Positions 45,526 to 58,320 are shown, counted from the stretch's first letter. The stretch is 64,000 bases of DNA from Desarmillaria ectypa (GCA_030407005.1 JAUDYN010000004.1:558001-622000); one strand, 5' to 3'. Made by a program: numbers and translations. Notes: generated by a model from the letters alone, not told the origin.

Positions 45526-45773
45526 TGTTGGGATTTGAGAGTTGAGCCGAGATGATGGCAATCCGGCATCATGCCGAACTTGCTGATTAAGAGAGAAGTA
45601 TTAGGAAACTTGTAGAAGATTCTAGTAAATTAGCATTTAGTATATAAGTAGGTACAGTAGTGTACATCTGCATACGTTTGCAGAGCTCAGCCAAGCGCAA
45701 TACTATTGGCCTGACACCGCGCATGTACTAACTGGGAACGAACTGATCTATTCATCCCCCGTTTTTCACAACA
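45526..45773 (+). mobile_element. solo LTR S1 (248 bp) with perfect AGGTG duplication
   Basis: TGTTGGGATTTGAGAG...TTTTTCACAACA flanked by AGGTG at 45521-45525 and 45774-45778. TATATAAGTAGG lies in the middle. The copy keeps more CpG sites than its relative at 38053, so it is probably younger. Confidence 0.95.
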
Positions 45774-46329
45774 AGGTGTCCAGGGTCTTCCGTGGCACAC
45801 GGAATGCTTTTTGGCTTATTATAAAGTACGATCACTTTTATCGCTTCAATAGGTCAACGTTTATAAATATGGTTGCCATGAGACTCTCCACGAGTCCGAT
45901 TGTCTCGAGCTTAGTGTGATGCACCCGTTGTTAGACAAACTAGGTGAGGCGAGGTATATTTATTCTGGTGCTCCCCGCACGTTGGGGAGCCCGAATGCGA
46001 TTGCGACGTGTATGATCACTAGGGATGGCATACAAATCGTGTGATTACCATAGGTACAGTGTCCGCGCGCTAAATGAAGTAGAAAGGGCGTTACGGAAGG
46101 AAACAAGTGAAGTACCCGATATGTTACAAGCGGGATAGGATTTTCTGAGTCGCAATCCCGTGCATGACTCTTTTTCAATATGTTTTGTAGCCGATATCTA
46201 ATCCAGGATCTCTATCACCTCATCAGGTTGGTGACAATGATTATGTCTACGTGGGACCCGAAGGAACTACGTAAGTGGAAACACCTGTACTTCGAAGGAC
46301 AGGTACTTAGTTTGGTGACTGGATCTGAG

Positions 46330-47116
46330 ATATGCCGCAGTGGTCCCCCTATACCTGAACAGTCAACAAACCCGCTACCACCCGGCAATTATGGCTGGTA
46401 TTCAGCCAGTAAGTCTAGTATCTCGAGGTAACAGCACTTCTGACATGGCCTCCCAGGCAGATAGGAACACCGATACCTTCCGGAGGCGCTTCAGGCATCA
46501 GGCCCATATATTTCCTGATCATGAAGCAGAACGCATCCGATGGTCATTGCGGTCCAGAAAAGATGGTAAGCATCGTCGCGTCCTTGCATCACTCATCGGC
46601 ATTGACGCATATAAAGCACCTCCGTTATGTGGTTGTGTGTCAGATGCCTCAACGATGGAAATTTACCTCGTTAACGATCTGGGCGTGCCAAAATAACGCG
46701 CCCAGCTTCTCCTTGGTTCTGTGGAATATGGCTCAGTTTACGATTTTTCTGTTCCTTCCCACACGAACATAGTCTCGTCCTTCCTCGGTCCCGCTCGCGA
46801 CCCCACAATCGAGATGGGAGACAACATCGTTATATACTTTTCGGGACACGGCTCGTGCTACTCCCCGTCGGACTTGGACCACACCGCAGAGATAGGATCA
46901 ATTGAAGCACTCTGTCCCATGGACCGTGAAGATCTCGACGCGGACGGCGTCCCAATCGCTGACATCAGCGATAGAGAGATCAACAGCATTCTCAAAGAGG
47001 TCTCTCGTAACAAGGGGAATCATATCACGTTCATCCTGGACTGCTGCCATCCTGGTTCTCTTTCTCCTCCATATCGTTCTCAGTCGGGTGTGCTCCTGAA
47101 GATTCCGAAGACATGA
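46330..47116 (+). pseudogene. metacaspase (peptidase C14) pseudogene
   Basis: Paralogue of the intact gene at 58781-60333. It keeps the start of the caspase domain (L-I-G-I-D-A-Y-K-A-P-P-L, then C-V-S-D-A), the His motif Y-F-S-G-H-G-S and the Cys motif D-C-C-H. A TAA at 46694-46696 replaces the Glu of the paralogue (P-K-E-R). After the catalytic Cys, C-H-S-G-S has become C-H-P-G-S and the sequence diverges, ending in a stop at 47116; the small subunit is missing. From about 46800 to 47055 the DNA is nearly identical to the intact gene; outside it the match is much weaker. Confidence 0.9.
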
Positions 47117-48490
47117 AGAACAAATTGTGCAAAAGGAGGCTCTGCGGCAGGTAACTGCAACAGACAATCCAGCCGTCCCTCAAGGATAGCAGCAGATAAT
47201 CCCAGTATCCAGTAAAAATAGTGGAAGACACTTATAGCTCTCTGAAGAACGGACGCCGGCCTCCAGAATGTTTCTGTTCAGGAGCACGGACGACAAGCTG
47301 AAGTACATTGAAGATTGATGTTAGTGGAAATTGTCGGAATCGAACCGGGATCATAAGGTCGCATTCACGATTGCACCAAAGCACCCTGGCAGCAATATAG
47401 CATCTGAAGCCTCGCCTTCCATCCGCACGCCGGGCAACACAGAAATGTCAACTGCTTTCCTTCCGAAGCAATTTTGCCTACGTTGCGAATGCACATGATA
47501 ATTTGTAATAGCCGCAACAATGACCAGGAAGGGCTTTACACAGAAAGAGGTAAAGACTACCATACAAACAGTCCAAGGCAGGTCTCTACTATCCAAAGTC
47601 TGCCGCACCGATCCCTCCGCCTAGATGTTGACGGAAGGTCTTTAGCAGAGAGGCAGCAGCTGCATGATAGTGAATGGGAACTGTGCTTGAAGCATCTTCA
47701 CCTCCCGGACCTGAACGTCCACCCTCGCGCTAGCCTTGGAAAAAAACATTGGATGACGACACAGGCTCAGTAAAATACATGGCGCTGAGAAGAACTTGGC
47801 CCGGCGAAGGTGAGAAATTGGACAAAGACTCACAGAACACTGAAAACACTCTCTGTCTGTTCCTAAGAGACGCTCTCCTTCAGCGAGGGTAGGACTTCCT
47901 ACGGAGCCTGGAGTAGGATAGAACGAAAGAAGTCCCACCACGTCATCGCGTACTCGGGAAACTTCTACTCACAAGCGTTTATTCTTCTTAGGTATCTCAG
48001 GTCGTATGCAGGAGTTAGCTGGGTCCGAGTCTTAGCTGAAGTTCATCGTGAGAAACCCCGTGAACGTGCGTACGTCCATCATCCGGGTATGTTCTATGCG
48101 TGAACTCTGTCGAAGTAAACAGAACAATCATGGGATTACTAGAACAAGGTCAGCTTGCGAGTCAGAAAGCACTGGAAAGTGCATAATAATATTTACCTCG
48201 GGTGAAGTTGACCGCTTTTCTCACTATGATCTCTCCTCGCAAATTTATGCCTCCCGAGGCCCGGGCAGCATTGACATTTCTTGCGTTTCAAGGCATGGAA
48301 AAGCTGCCTGTATATTCGATACAACAATCTCTTCTACGCCTTCAACACTCAGCGGTAGCCCTATTTTTCTGCTCGATCGTCTCGCCACGAAGGAGTAGAA
48401 ATCACATGCTTTCTGCCAAAACCAGGGAAGGCTGAAGGCGAAAAGGCGAAAAGGCGAGAAACAAAAATGACAGTAGCCCATGAAATGCCA
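47117..48490. other. no intact gene
   Basis: Only short overlapping frames. A B-box-like GGTTCGATTCC on the minus strand near 47340 is not backed by a tRNA fold. A GGCGAAAA motif is repeated in tandem at about 48435-48460. Confidence 0.45.
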
Positions 48491-48584
48491 CTAGCTGTTG
48501 TTGGTCGAGGAAGGGTTGGAGTACCAAAAGGCCAGGTGCATGCGTATCGTTATCCGCAAACTCGATACGACGTGCGAACGATGG

Positions 48585-49110
48585 AAACGGTTCTCAGCAA
48601 TAGACAGCCCAGGAGCAAGTCGTGCATGGTGTAAGAAGGAAACAAGGAGTCGTCGCATGGCCACGTGGTACGGTTGACCTGAATTGTAGATCCACATGGG
48701 TCCCTTCTTCCACTTTGTCACCGTCACTCACCTCCAAACGAATAAGGCTGCATCCCAAGGCTTGCTTTCCTCTTCTATTCATTCTGTCCGCTTGCGACGA
48801 CATCCTCTTTCTTATGGATATTTTCAAAATGGAGGATATCCGTTTTTCAAATCCCTTGGCAGTTGCCACCGAGGTCCGATAATTCACTAGCCTACTTCTT
48901 CAACAATAATTAAGGCAAGCAACAAATTCTCTTGAAAAAGAGAGAATCACAGTTCCATATTGGCCCCAATGATTTCAAGGCCTAGACTTGTATTATGAAT
49001 TCATCCTCATTTTCATTATCCTTCCTATAAGCTAGCCGGTCATATATCCACGACGGGCAGCAAAAAGCACAAAATATCGATGATCTACGCCAGAAACAAT
49101 GGAGGCTTGG
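48585..49110 (-). pseudogene. relic of an unidentified gene, copy 2
   Basis: Diverged duplicate of 40570-41100. The minus strand has F-V-G-P-G-K-T-I-I-G-R near 49150, Y-F-V-L-F-A-A-R-R-G-Y-M-T-G near 49060, and T-A-K-G-F-E-K-R-I-S-S-I-L-K near 48850. Less decayed than copy 1 but still lacking a continuous exon chain. Confidence 0.5.
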
Positions 49111-49519
49111 AAAGCTATTCCAACCGACCGCCCTATAATCGTCTTGCCTGGCCCCACAAAAATTGCAAGTTACGGTGGATGTACAAACTTTCGTACAGCC
49201 CAGCTAAGTTCCCTATATCAATAATAGCCACCTCCAATATCCTCTCTGTCAAGTCTTTGCAGAACAACAATGATACGTTTATGTTCTCACACGCTTTACC
49301 CAGTGAAGTAGTCATAGGTGAGTGTATCATCTTCTCGCGGTGATTTCTCAAAATTCAACACCCTTATTTTTTATTCAGCATTCAATCAACGACTCATCCC
49401 CTTCACTGGCGCCTTCGTACATCGATGGATGTCATTCCTAGATCTGTATACCTCGCCCTTTTGTCTTTACCCAGTCACTGTATACCGCATGGGCATCATG
49501 GCCTAGAGTGTATGTGCCG

Positions 49520-49775
49520 CAACATTCCCCCATACCTGAACATCGACAGACCCGCTACCCACCGGTGATTACGGTTAGTATTCAGCCAGTAAGATACATA
49601 TCTCGAGATAGCAGCGCTTCTGACATGGTCTCCCCAGGCGGATAGGAACACAGATATCTTCCCGAAGCTGCATCAGGCATCAGCCTAAGTGTTTCCTAAC
49701 CATGGAGCAGAGTGCATCCGGTGGTCATTGCGATCCAGAAAAGATGGTAAGCCTCGTCGCGTCCCCGCATCTTTG
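49520..49775 (+). pseudogene. second metacaspase relic (5' part only)
   Basis: Matches 46330-46590 base by base over long stretches (for example ATTCAGCCAGTAAG, and CGATCCAGAAAAGATGGTAAG against CGGTCCAGAAAAGATGGTAAG). It stops before the caspase domain, so only the 5' exon and intron region was copied or survives. Confidence 0.75.
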
Positions 49776-49789
49776 GCTGACTGAGGGTT

Positions 49790-50570
49790 ATTCACATAGT
49801 TTGACGTGATACTGAAGGTGGCGCAAGTGGTGATGGAAAAAGATCGACATCGGTGCTTTGTCACTGGCTCCGAAGAAAACAAAGTTGGTCTGGATTTTCA
49901 TACCATACTATGTTCGCATAGTAAGTCATTTGTTGGTGTGTAATGGCACCAGTTCTTATTTGTTCTTGCAGATCTATGATGTCTATCTTGATATATGTTC
50001 TACGCTGGCTGAATTCGAAAATACACCAAATACGGCCTACCTGCATAAGGAGCACATTTCTTTCTTCTTAGGCAACGCGTTTAGCATCGACGTCGACGTG
50101 AGCAAGCACTTGCACTAGCTCCACATTCACGCAGCTCACCCAACTTTAGGATAACCACCGTGTCGTATCATTTCGCGATATTGGTCCTACTCAATCACTC
50201 CTTCCATCCTACCTCACGATAAAAGGGCACGACTGTTTTCTCAGAGAGGATTTCCGGCTATTGCTCAGAGTGAACATTGTGGATTGTGATATTCGCAAAC
50301 AGTATCTCAACGGGGTTATCTTTGAGATGATGAGGGAGTTTAGCGTAGATTAAAAAGACCGCGAGATGGAAGCTATTGCACCGCTGAGTGATCCACGTTG
50401 GCACACTGTGCTAGGCTAGACTATCTTGGAGGATGTCATAGAGATGAGGAGTGCTGCAAAGTACAAGCCTTGGGATGACGAAGGCGCGGCAGAGATGGAT
50501 TGAATTGTAACTGAGCGAGTTCTGACATACGATGCGGTGTGGAATTTGCACTTTGGATTTTCGCGTTGAT
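49790..50570 (+). pseudogene. relic, possibly of an HNH-type endonuclease-domain protein
   Basis: At about 49800-49920 the frame V-M-E-K-D-R-H-R-C-F-V-T-G is followed by a GTAAGT donor. R-D-x-x-R-C-x-x-T-G is how many fungal HNH domains (PF13391 type) begin. At about 50230-50530 another frame reads F-R-L-L-L-R-V-N-I-V-D, then D-R-E-M-E-A-I-A-P-L and K-P-W-D-D-E-G, broken by TAA, TAG and TGA. No His-Asn-His core is visible, so the assignment is weak. Confidence 0.35.
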
Positions 50571-50693
50571 TAACTGTTCTTCTTACTATCTATCGCCGAA
50601 CAACGATTTATTTAAATAATCAGGTACAGCCCCCGAAGTCGAAGATGTCGTTATACCCGGACCACAGCATTCCAAAATTGACAGCTAACTATC

Positions 50694-53622
50694 ATGACGA
50701 CCATTTCCATCGACATCGCTGGCGTCGTAGGAGAGATACGTGACATTATAAGCTCGATCAAGGAAAACCGCGTGGCGCAGAAAGAGAAGCGGAAGACAGC
50801 ACAACTATTAGTTTACAGGGCGCTGTCGCTTCATCCTGCACTCGAGAGCATGAAGCCGCCTACAGGAATGCTCGCTGATGTCGACTGGTATCACGAACTA
50901 CGGAAGCCGTCATTCGTTGCTGGGATCTTTCGGAAACTCGGTATGTGATAGTCATCTACTGTGCGTTTTAGCTCATGGATTGGGTTGCAGGGCAGAATGA
51001 ACATTTCAAGACTACAGCACTTCTCGGTGAAACTGGCACGAGAGCGAGGATTATGATGCTGTTACTTTGGATCATCGGACATCGCCTTTCAGAGGACGAA
51101 GTCGGAAGGCTACTCTCACACACCCTCGGTGATGCGTTCCGAGTAACCAACAGCCTGAGTGTTACCTTGGCCACCGAGCTGATGCAGCTCGATTCTGTCA
51201 AGCCTGTCCTGGTTAGCTTGAGAAAGATGATAAAAACGAAACTGCCTTTACCACCAGGTGAATAATTGAGTAACACCCTTGCGTATGAGTTGCTAACTTG
51301 AGTCTTACAGACCGTAACCCGTTTGTAGGAGAAGACTACAACCCGGCCGATGAGGACAAGGTGTTGCCTCATGCGGAGCTCTGGGGATACGAGCTTCCCG
51401 AAGAGATGAGATACGAGTATGACGTTCGTCGGAACCCGTCCTTGCTACTCCAACCATTACAAGGCAGTGTTATCATTCCTCAGACAAAACTGACGCTCTT
51501 GCTCATTCGGTGGGCGTCATCAAATTTTGGTCTGGGAAAGAAGATCTATTCTGCAGAGGAACTAGACTCTACAGCGTTTTGGAACGCCGATCCTCCCGAG
51601 AGTGACGAGGAGATGTTGGCAATGGAATGGTCTTCTGATGAGGATGATGATGATTATGCATTCGAGGTTCACGATGGGATGGCGGCCCCAATATATGAAG
51701 TCGTATTTGACGGGCCTCTTGAAGGTTGGATTCATGAACGCTTTTGTGCCGTTTACCCTGTGCATGGTTGGGCTCATAATAGCTTTGCTCGCATTCTGCT
51801 GTTTAACGCATTCTGCAGCACTCAGTCATTTCCAGAAGAACGAGATATCGTTTCTGCGATTCACATCGCCGATCGTCTGTGTCAGAAATACCCTCTCGAG
51901 GTCATCCTCTACATGCAACCTTTCGTCGTGGCGCGATCCCTGTTGCTGTGGAAAGAGAACTTTGAACATAAGCCTTGGGTGACGAATTTCTCGGAATGGA
52001 CAAGGCGCCAGCGAGGGATGGCATTGATATTCTCTGATCCAGTGAAATGGGACATGGAGCAGAACGTGATGGACGTCGAGCTTAAAATTTTTCGTGAAGT
52101 CAGGCAGTTTCTCTTTGATCCGCTGAGATCCTGCCAGCATGTCGGAGACATTCTTTCTCTCCCCCTTCTCAGTGAACCACAACGGCCATCTGAGGGAGAG
52201 CTACTTTCCCTCGACTTCTCTGGGTGTATATGTGGGGAGTGCGCCTCCATATATTCCTCGTTTTCTCCATCGCTGCAGACCTTTCATCAGCACTACTATT
52301 TCGTCACGGAATCCCGTCCAGATGGATGTACGGCATGGGTTGATGCCTGGGAGCCGATACTTGAAGAGGCGGAAGACTGGTTCGGCGAGTTGACCTCACG
52401 AGTAGAGAGTCAATTTATGCTCTATCCAATCCTTGACGCACAAAGAGCAGGGCCAGCCGTGCTAGAAGTGTGTCGGAGAATGGGAATAGATGTGGGTGCC
52501 GACATCTCAGACGCTGATCTTCTTCGGTTTTTGGTGGCTCTGACCACAATAGGAGACGACAGGCCGGATTCGACAACAACGCGCTTGCCAGCGACGACCA
52601 GTGTATCGCTTCCCGTTCATCGGGGCGATTCTGGACTCGGATACGTGGTGAAGAGACCATGGGCTGACGATCGAGAGGAATATCTCGACGATCTTGAGGA
52701 GAGTCCTGTGGACCATGTCCTTTTCGTCACAGGAGGATGGTTGTATGACCTAGTAGGCATTGATGGAGTTACGCTGCTTCATTCACGAGAAGATGTCTCT
52801 ATTTCCTATCACACCCTCTTTCCTGGAAAATTCTCTGCCGTCTGTATGCCTAGCTTCAGGCCCGACTTTCCTGGATGGGTTCCTCAACTGCACGACGAAG
52901 AAGAACTACAAACAGTTGATCCCATCCGAGTGAATGACGATGGTGATCAAGGACACATGTCTATATTCCTCAGCAATTTAAAGAGTGATGGCTTTCCTCT
53001 GCTATCGGTTTTAGACAAAGGATCGACTACACCGCGCGGTGCTGTTGCGGTGTTTATACAAGTGCGCGTAGCAGGAAGGGTTGTCGAGACGGCATATCGT
53101 CCAGTCGTGAGGTGCGGACGCGCATGTGAACATCGCGAGCAATGGGGACGCATGACGCATTGTGCCCGTACTTCATACGAAGTCTTAGAGCGTGTTCTCC
53201 CTCCTAGCGATGACGAGCTATCAACCAGTGCTGATAGCAATATCTTGGAATCAGAAATATCAGCGGCAGGTCAAGAAGCATATATTTTGCGAAAGAGAAT
53301 GCAGGTCATTTCTGATAGGCTGGTGAAGCTTTCCGAGGCGGGCGCCCTTCTGGAGAGAAATAGGGCATGTATAATCCGATGTGGTGCTAGAGATGGGCCT
53401 ATCGATCCTATTATCGTGTTGGCCGCGTCGCTGAAGAAAAAGATTTATGTTATCCACCGAAGGTGAGGTTGATATTACTAGTTTGAGAAAAATCCTGACC
53501 ATTAAATCAGCGAGTGCTGGGACTGTGCAGTTTCTATGATGCAAGAATTTGATTGCACCGTTGGATTGGCAGAGGATGTCAAAGTCGTGAAATGCTGTCG
53601 TGATTGTCTCATATCCAGATAA
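50694..53622 (+). CDS. unidentified protein, four exons, 925 aa
   Basis: Exons 50694-50940, 50991-51257, 51311-53462 and 53511-53622; introns of 50, 53 and 48 bp, all in frame. The N-terminal ~170 residues are helical, opening with I-D-I-A-G-V-V-G-E-I-R-D-I-I and a K/R/E-rich stretch. An acidic loop (E-D-D-D-D) lies near residue 285. A cysteine group C-I-C-G-E-C occurs near 485. The C-terminal exon adds two Cys pairs (C-W-D-C and C-C-R-D-C), together suggesting a small metal-binding module at the extreme C-terminus, which would be lost if the last intron were retained. No signal peptide or membrane helix is evident. I know no family that fits; lineage-specific is likely. Confidence 0.82.
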
Positions 53623-53911
53623 CCGAGCTTTCTTTTCTTTCGATCCTTTTTTACGCTAGCGGGAATGCACACGGAAATATGCCGAACAAAGTATTCATCA
53701 AGCTAGCGTCAGCAGACGAGACTTTTTAGCCTGTTATTTCCTTGCTTGGTCTTCGAAGACCATTGACGATTCGGGTAACACACCTGACCTAATTGAACCT
53801 TGTAGTAAAATACCCTTCATTTAATATCTAATCTATGATCAACACGTCTAACCTAGGAAAGAGGGAAAAGGCACTTTGGGACTCGGAGATAGTCAAACAA
53901 TCGTCCTTCCA

Positions 53912-55384
53912 TCAGAAATCCACCCCATCATCGAGAGTCAACGTCTCCGAACGAAGAAAATGAAGTGACGGCGACGTAGATGTTGCCGCATCCATAAACA
54001 TTCGTTCGGGCACTGGCTCTGATTCGGACTTTCCCTCCACCGCCATAATCAAACTTGGTGCCTCGAAAATCTGTTTACTGTACACCAATACTAGCGTACG
54101 TGAAGCTACCAAGGACCACATGACCAGGGTCGCGACCGCATATACCGATCCCCAGACCCGAAAGAACGGAGAGTCCAAAGTTTTCGCAAGACCCAGAGTA
54201 AGGTTAGCATACACGCCCTGAACACCGAGTTTGAGCATGGAACAGGACGATTAGCCAAGCACTTACGTTCGGGAAAATGATCCCCCAGATTTCCAATTTG
54301 AAGGGGACACGGGTTTGGCGAAGTACAGTGTACATACCGAGGATTGCGAAGAAGAACCACATTGATTCGAGCGACCACAGGGCGAGAGCAACTGTGGTGC
54401 ACGTTACACTTATTGACTTCCCCGTTGTTATGGCAGTCAAGAATTCGGAGGAGCCGTACGGGAGCGGTAGCACGGCTCGGAAGAATTGTCCCAGAAGTAG
54501 GATAGTGTACCCTGATCGACCTGTCGGTCCGAGGGGGAGGAATACAGAATATATACCAGTTCCCGACGGGAGGCCACGAACAATAAGGCGGAGGAGGTAT
54601 ACTGTTAAAATCATCAAGTTGACCGATAGACCGATGGATACGAGGTATATAGAGAAGGTAGCCGTGATAAGCGCATAGTTGAGGGAGTATTTGGATAGTG
54701 AAGCGGATAATACAGCGCCGCCTGAGGATGTGACGATCAAGCTAATAACGGGCAGCAGCCAGGCCGATGTCATCGTTTGCATTGTGGGATGTTTGTGCGC
54801 TATCATCCTAGAAAGGCCAGATCGGCGCCCATAATCAACCACAAAAAGAGATTGTCTTTAAAGGCCCACTTACATTCCGTGGAGCGTGCCAAAGAAACAC
54901 AGAACAGAACCTGCGACGTCCAACCACCAAAATGCCCAAATGACATACAAAAATGGCTTGTCACCAAAACTATAGTCCTCATGAATGAGACTGACCGCAA
55001 TAGCAAGAAGCGTGATTGCACCTGTCGGGAAGGCACAGATGAAAAGCCTCTCGACGGGATGACGACACAAGACGCCCCATATTTCCGGGAACATGATGAA
55101 GCGAACGACGGAAAGGACGGTGAAGAGGATATACAGACAGAAATTAAGAAAGAAGAAAGTAAGTGTGGCGAACCTCATTCCCCGGGATCCCGCCCCATAG
55201 GGAAAGTCATGGAATAGGATACTGAGTATCCCAGTGCTCATGTTCACGGTGAACCACGCTGGAGAAAAATGTCTGAAAGTAACCATTGAATCCAATTGAG
55301 ATAGTCGTCAGTACCGACAGATACTCGAAGAAGCCGTGCGCACCTGATAACATCTTTGAGGGTTTTATTAGAAATATCTGCCAT
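53912..55384 (-). CDS. SSU1/TehA-family sulfite (anion) efflux transporter, four exons, 428 aa
   Basis: Plasma-membrane exporter of the voltage-dependent anion channel/C4-dicarboxylate family (PF03595 type); fungal SSU1 members export sulfite. Exons in transcription order: 55384-55344, 55272-54874, 54807-54267, 54217-53912; every join keeps the frame. The short first exon (M-A-D-I-S-N-K-T-L-K-D-V-I) splices to R-H-F-S-P-A-W-F-T-V-N-M, the family's N-terminal signature. About ten hydrophobic helices follow, with F-P-T-G-A (helix 3), W-L-L-P-V (helix 5), F-L-P-L-G-P-T-G-R-S-G-Y in a loop and F-P-N-G-V-Y near the end. The tail from about residue 375 is hydrophilic and Ser/Glu-rich, probably cytosolic. 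The start was chosen because an in-frame ATG at 55295 would omit the first exon and ignore a strong TTTCAG acceptor. Substrate by homology only. Confidence 0.92.
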
Positions 55385-58320
55385 AAAGCCTTGTTGTCCG
55401 GGTGAAGAGGGCGGATAATGCAATCATTTCTGTTATGCAAAGGGCAGCTTTATACTTGAGGAGGAATTCAATAAGCGCTGATGAGTACGGCATCATCGCG
55501 GAGCTTACCTATTTTTTTTTCCTCCCCTACGGATGGAATAAGGAACGACCGACCTACAACGTTATGGACCTGGGAACGGTCCGTTAGACCCGTAAATCAA
55601 ACCATAGCACTGCCACAATTCAGAGAGAACTCACGAGCGAATCTCCCAACACCTTTTCATTAGTAAAGAACCACTGGCGTAGACGATCATGCTATCAAGA
55701 AGCAGCCCCACGGACATCCATGCTTCAATTGGAGCAGGAAGATGCATCAGATCGGCGTACGTTAACTTTCTAGCAGACGGGGGTATTTGCGTCGTGTTTA
55801 CCGGTCTGGTTATACATGTCAAAAGCAGTTGAGGTTGGCACCATGGATTAGTCCTGTGGTGTGGCGTTGAGTCTCGTTGAGTCCAAACTCGGGGGAGATA
55901 GGCGGAAAAGCGTACGGATTTTCCGTAAAGATGACAGAGTCGTTGATCCCCGAACGGACCTCAGCGCCAGGTTCCTACCGACGATTCGGGACATAGCCGA
56001 TAGGGGTCCCATGTTTGTTGAGTACTGGCTTCACTTGGTGAACAACAAAAACGCTGTCGAGTACCATCGACCCCGTACTTGCTCTACAAGATATGAGGTA
56101 TCGAAGCACGGAGAGGACGTGACCGCAAAAATCGACGCCCTGAAATTCGTATTTCCAGATAGGTACGGCCCTTGAGTGGCCTTCTCACGAATGGCACTTT
56201 GAAGCGGATGCTGTACAATCTACCCACCGTGAGCATGCAAGTTTCTGTTTGCTAGTGCTGACACATATCACGCATCGTACTTCAAAATTCGAATACAACC
56301 TTTCCAAAAAAAATGGAGGATTATCTTGAAAGGTAGTCGTGTTCCAATTTTTTGAAAGCTTCTGCAAGGCAGTGTCATGCAGCTTCTTCCCTTGGTGCAA
56401 AGAATTACTCGAAATGTATTGTCCGCAAGTGTTATACATGGAAAACGCTATATTGCGCCGAATCTTGGGGTCAGTTGTAAGATGCCAGTAATAGAAAAGT
56501 CAAAAGACAACACACCCTAACGCACCCGTCCTCTAGGTACTAGTGTACCCCGTAACCAAGCCAACCAGTGATAATTCAGAGTCACCATGGTCCGGACATT
56601 GTAGCCAGAGCATATCCAGAAATCTGCCCTCCTCACGAACACACCCGATTAGGACTATGCTTGTCAAACACTGGCATACGTACACAATAATTTGAGTGTA
56701 ACCCAAGAGTGTAGGTAAAGCGACCTAGACGTTTAATCTCCAATGAAGGTCGTGGTTGTCGACGGAATATTTTCGCCCATGCACTGAGCAGAAGATACTT
56801 ACGATATGAGCAAGCGAGGATGCACACTTCATAGCCTCCCTCCTCCATCAAAGAGATAGTGTTATAGTTTAGTTCTCTCCCTCGCCAGATACGAGGTAAA
56901 GGTGGTGGATAGGTCGGAAGATATAAGGATGATTACCGAGGGCAGACCACGCAGCAGAGCGGATGCAGATGGGCAGAGAGGAAAAGCGTCGCTTACACGA
57001 AGAGCAATGTAACTTGATCTCGTGCTGGATGATTGCTTTGCAGTAGGCAACAAATTTCATGCTGCTTTGCGAGACGTGACATGGAAGACTCAGCTGAGCG
57101 AGCCAGGGCGACCTGGCCTCTTTTTGGCGAGGATACACCATAGGTGGCGTGGTTGGGTAGAGGTGGCAGCGAGAACAAGGCATATGCAACTCCGCGTTAG
57201 GAACGAATATCACAGAATCACAAGAGCCACATGAATCTTTCCTGCCAATACCCTCCGAAATTTCACGCTTGAATAGGCGACTTCCTTGACTCTTGCTTCG
57301 ATACCTTGAGATGACATTCTCTTTCTTTTTGTCGACATCTCTTGTACCTTGGTGCGGGGCAAATGGACAATTTTCATCGACTCCGTTAGAACGTACTAGA
57401 AAAGACATTGCAAGTTACACGCACCTCGCGTCCACCATCGACACCTCTGGTCAGTGAAATCTCGTACTGACTCATCGTATTTGTTACTGTAGCTTTTCGT
57501 AAGGGGTCTGTCGTTATAATGTGGGACTACGTACCCCATGCCATAGCCTCCGCGGCCCAAATTCGTTACTCATCCGAAGGGACTAGAAACCTTGGGATTG
57601 TCGTTAAAATGCAGCAGAGTGTCAACTAAGCCCTAAAAACTGAATATATGCGCCCAAAAAAGAAGAAATTCGGCATGGAACTCACGGAGGAAAATTGAAA
57701 CCCCTCTATGCATCCATAATCTATCCACCACGACAGTGAAAGTAAAAAATTCTCGCTTTCCAAATGCTGTAACGTATATCTTTGTGAGAAGGAATCAAAG
57801 GGCTAACAGTTTCGGAGCAAGACTTACCCACTGTTAGTCGAGTACCTTTTTCTTCTCCCGTCGCAGCTCCAGTGGCAATATTATGGATCATTGTACAGTG
57901 CGGCAGCATCGTATGGCATCGGTTTGGTGGTCCTTGGGTAAAAACTGGCGAGCAGACGACAGTCTGCGACCAAGAGAAAAGTCGAAACTGGTCGTTCAGT
58001 TGAATTATTTAAACTTCATGGAATATGTTAGTCACTAATGAGGTAGATACAGACGAGCAATACGCACTTGAGCACATCCCATTGACATGCCCGAATAAAG
58101 TTGGAGCATTGCATAGAGGAGGAAGAGGAAGAGGTATCTGTCACGTCCCAGAAAACCACGTGGCCGCCACAAGCGCCTACCAGCCCAAGGCTTAACTCCA
58201 GATTCTTGGCAGCAACTTGGCGGTCGCATCTCTGAAAACGTACGCACTCGATTCTGAGTCATGTTGATATCTTATTTGATTGAACTAAACGGGAAAAAAT
58301 GAAGACAGGATATGCATGAA
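55385..58320. other. stretch with fragments but no supported gene
   Basis: Minus-strand frames at 55631-55822 (one hydrophobic helix), 56869-57408 (179 codons, with Cys pairs C-G-S-C and C-S-R-C about 20 residues apart) and 57721-57909 show some coding-like character, but I find no consistent exon chain. The 56869-57408 frame is the best candidate for a small zinc-binding protein or a relic. Confidence 0.4.

Noticed and set aside
47324..47400. Possible tRNA on the minus strand (GGTTCGATTCC B box)
   Set aside because: The T stem does not pair (CCCGG against CCGAC), and no consistent acceptor or anticodon stem can be drawn.
56869..57408. 179-codon minus-strand frame with two Cys pairs
   Set aside because: Kept only as a note. 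There is no supporting exon chain, the N-terminus looks non-coding, and the Cys spacing fits no family I can name.
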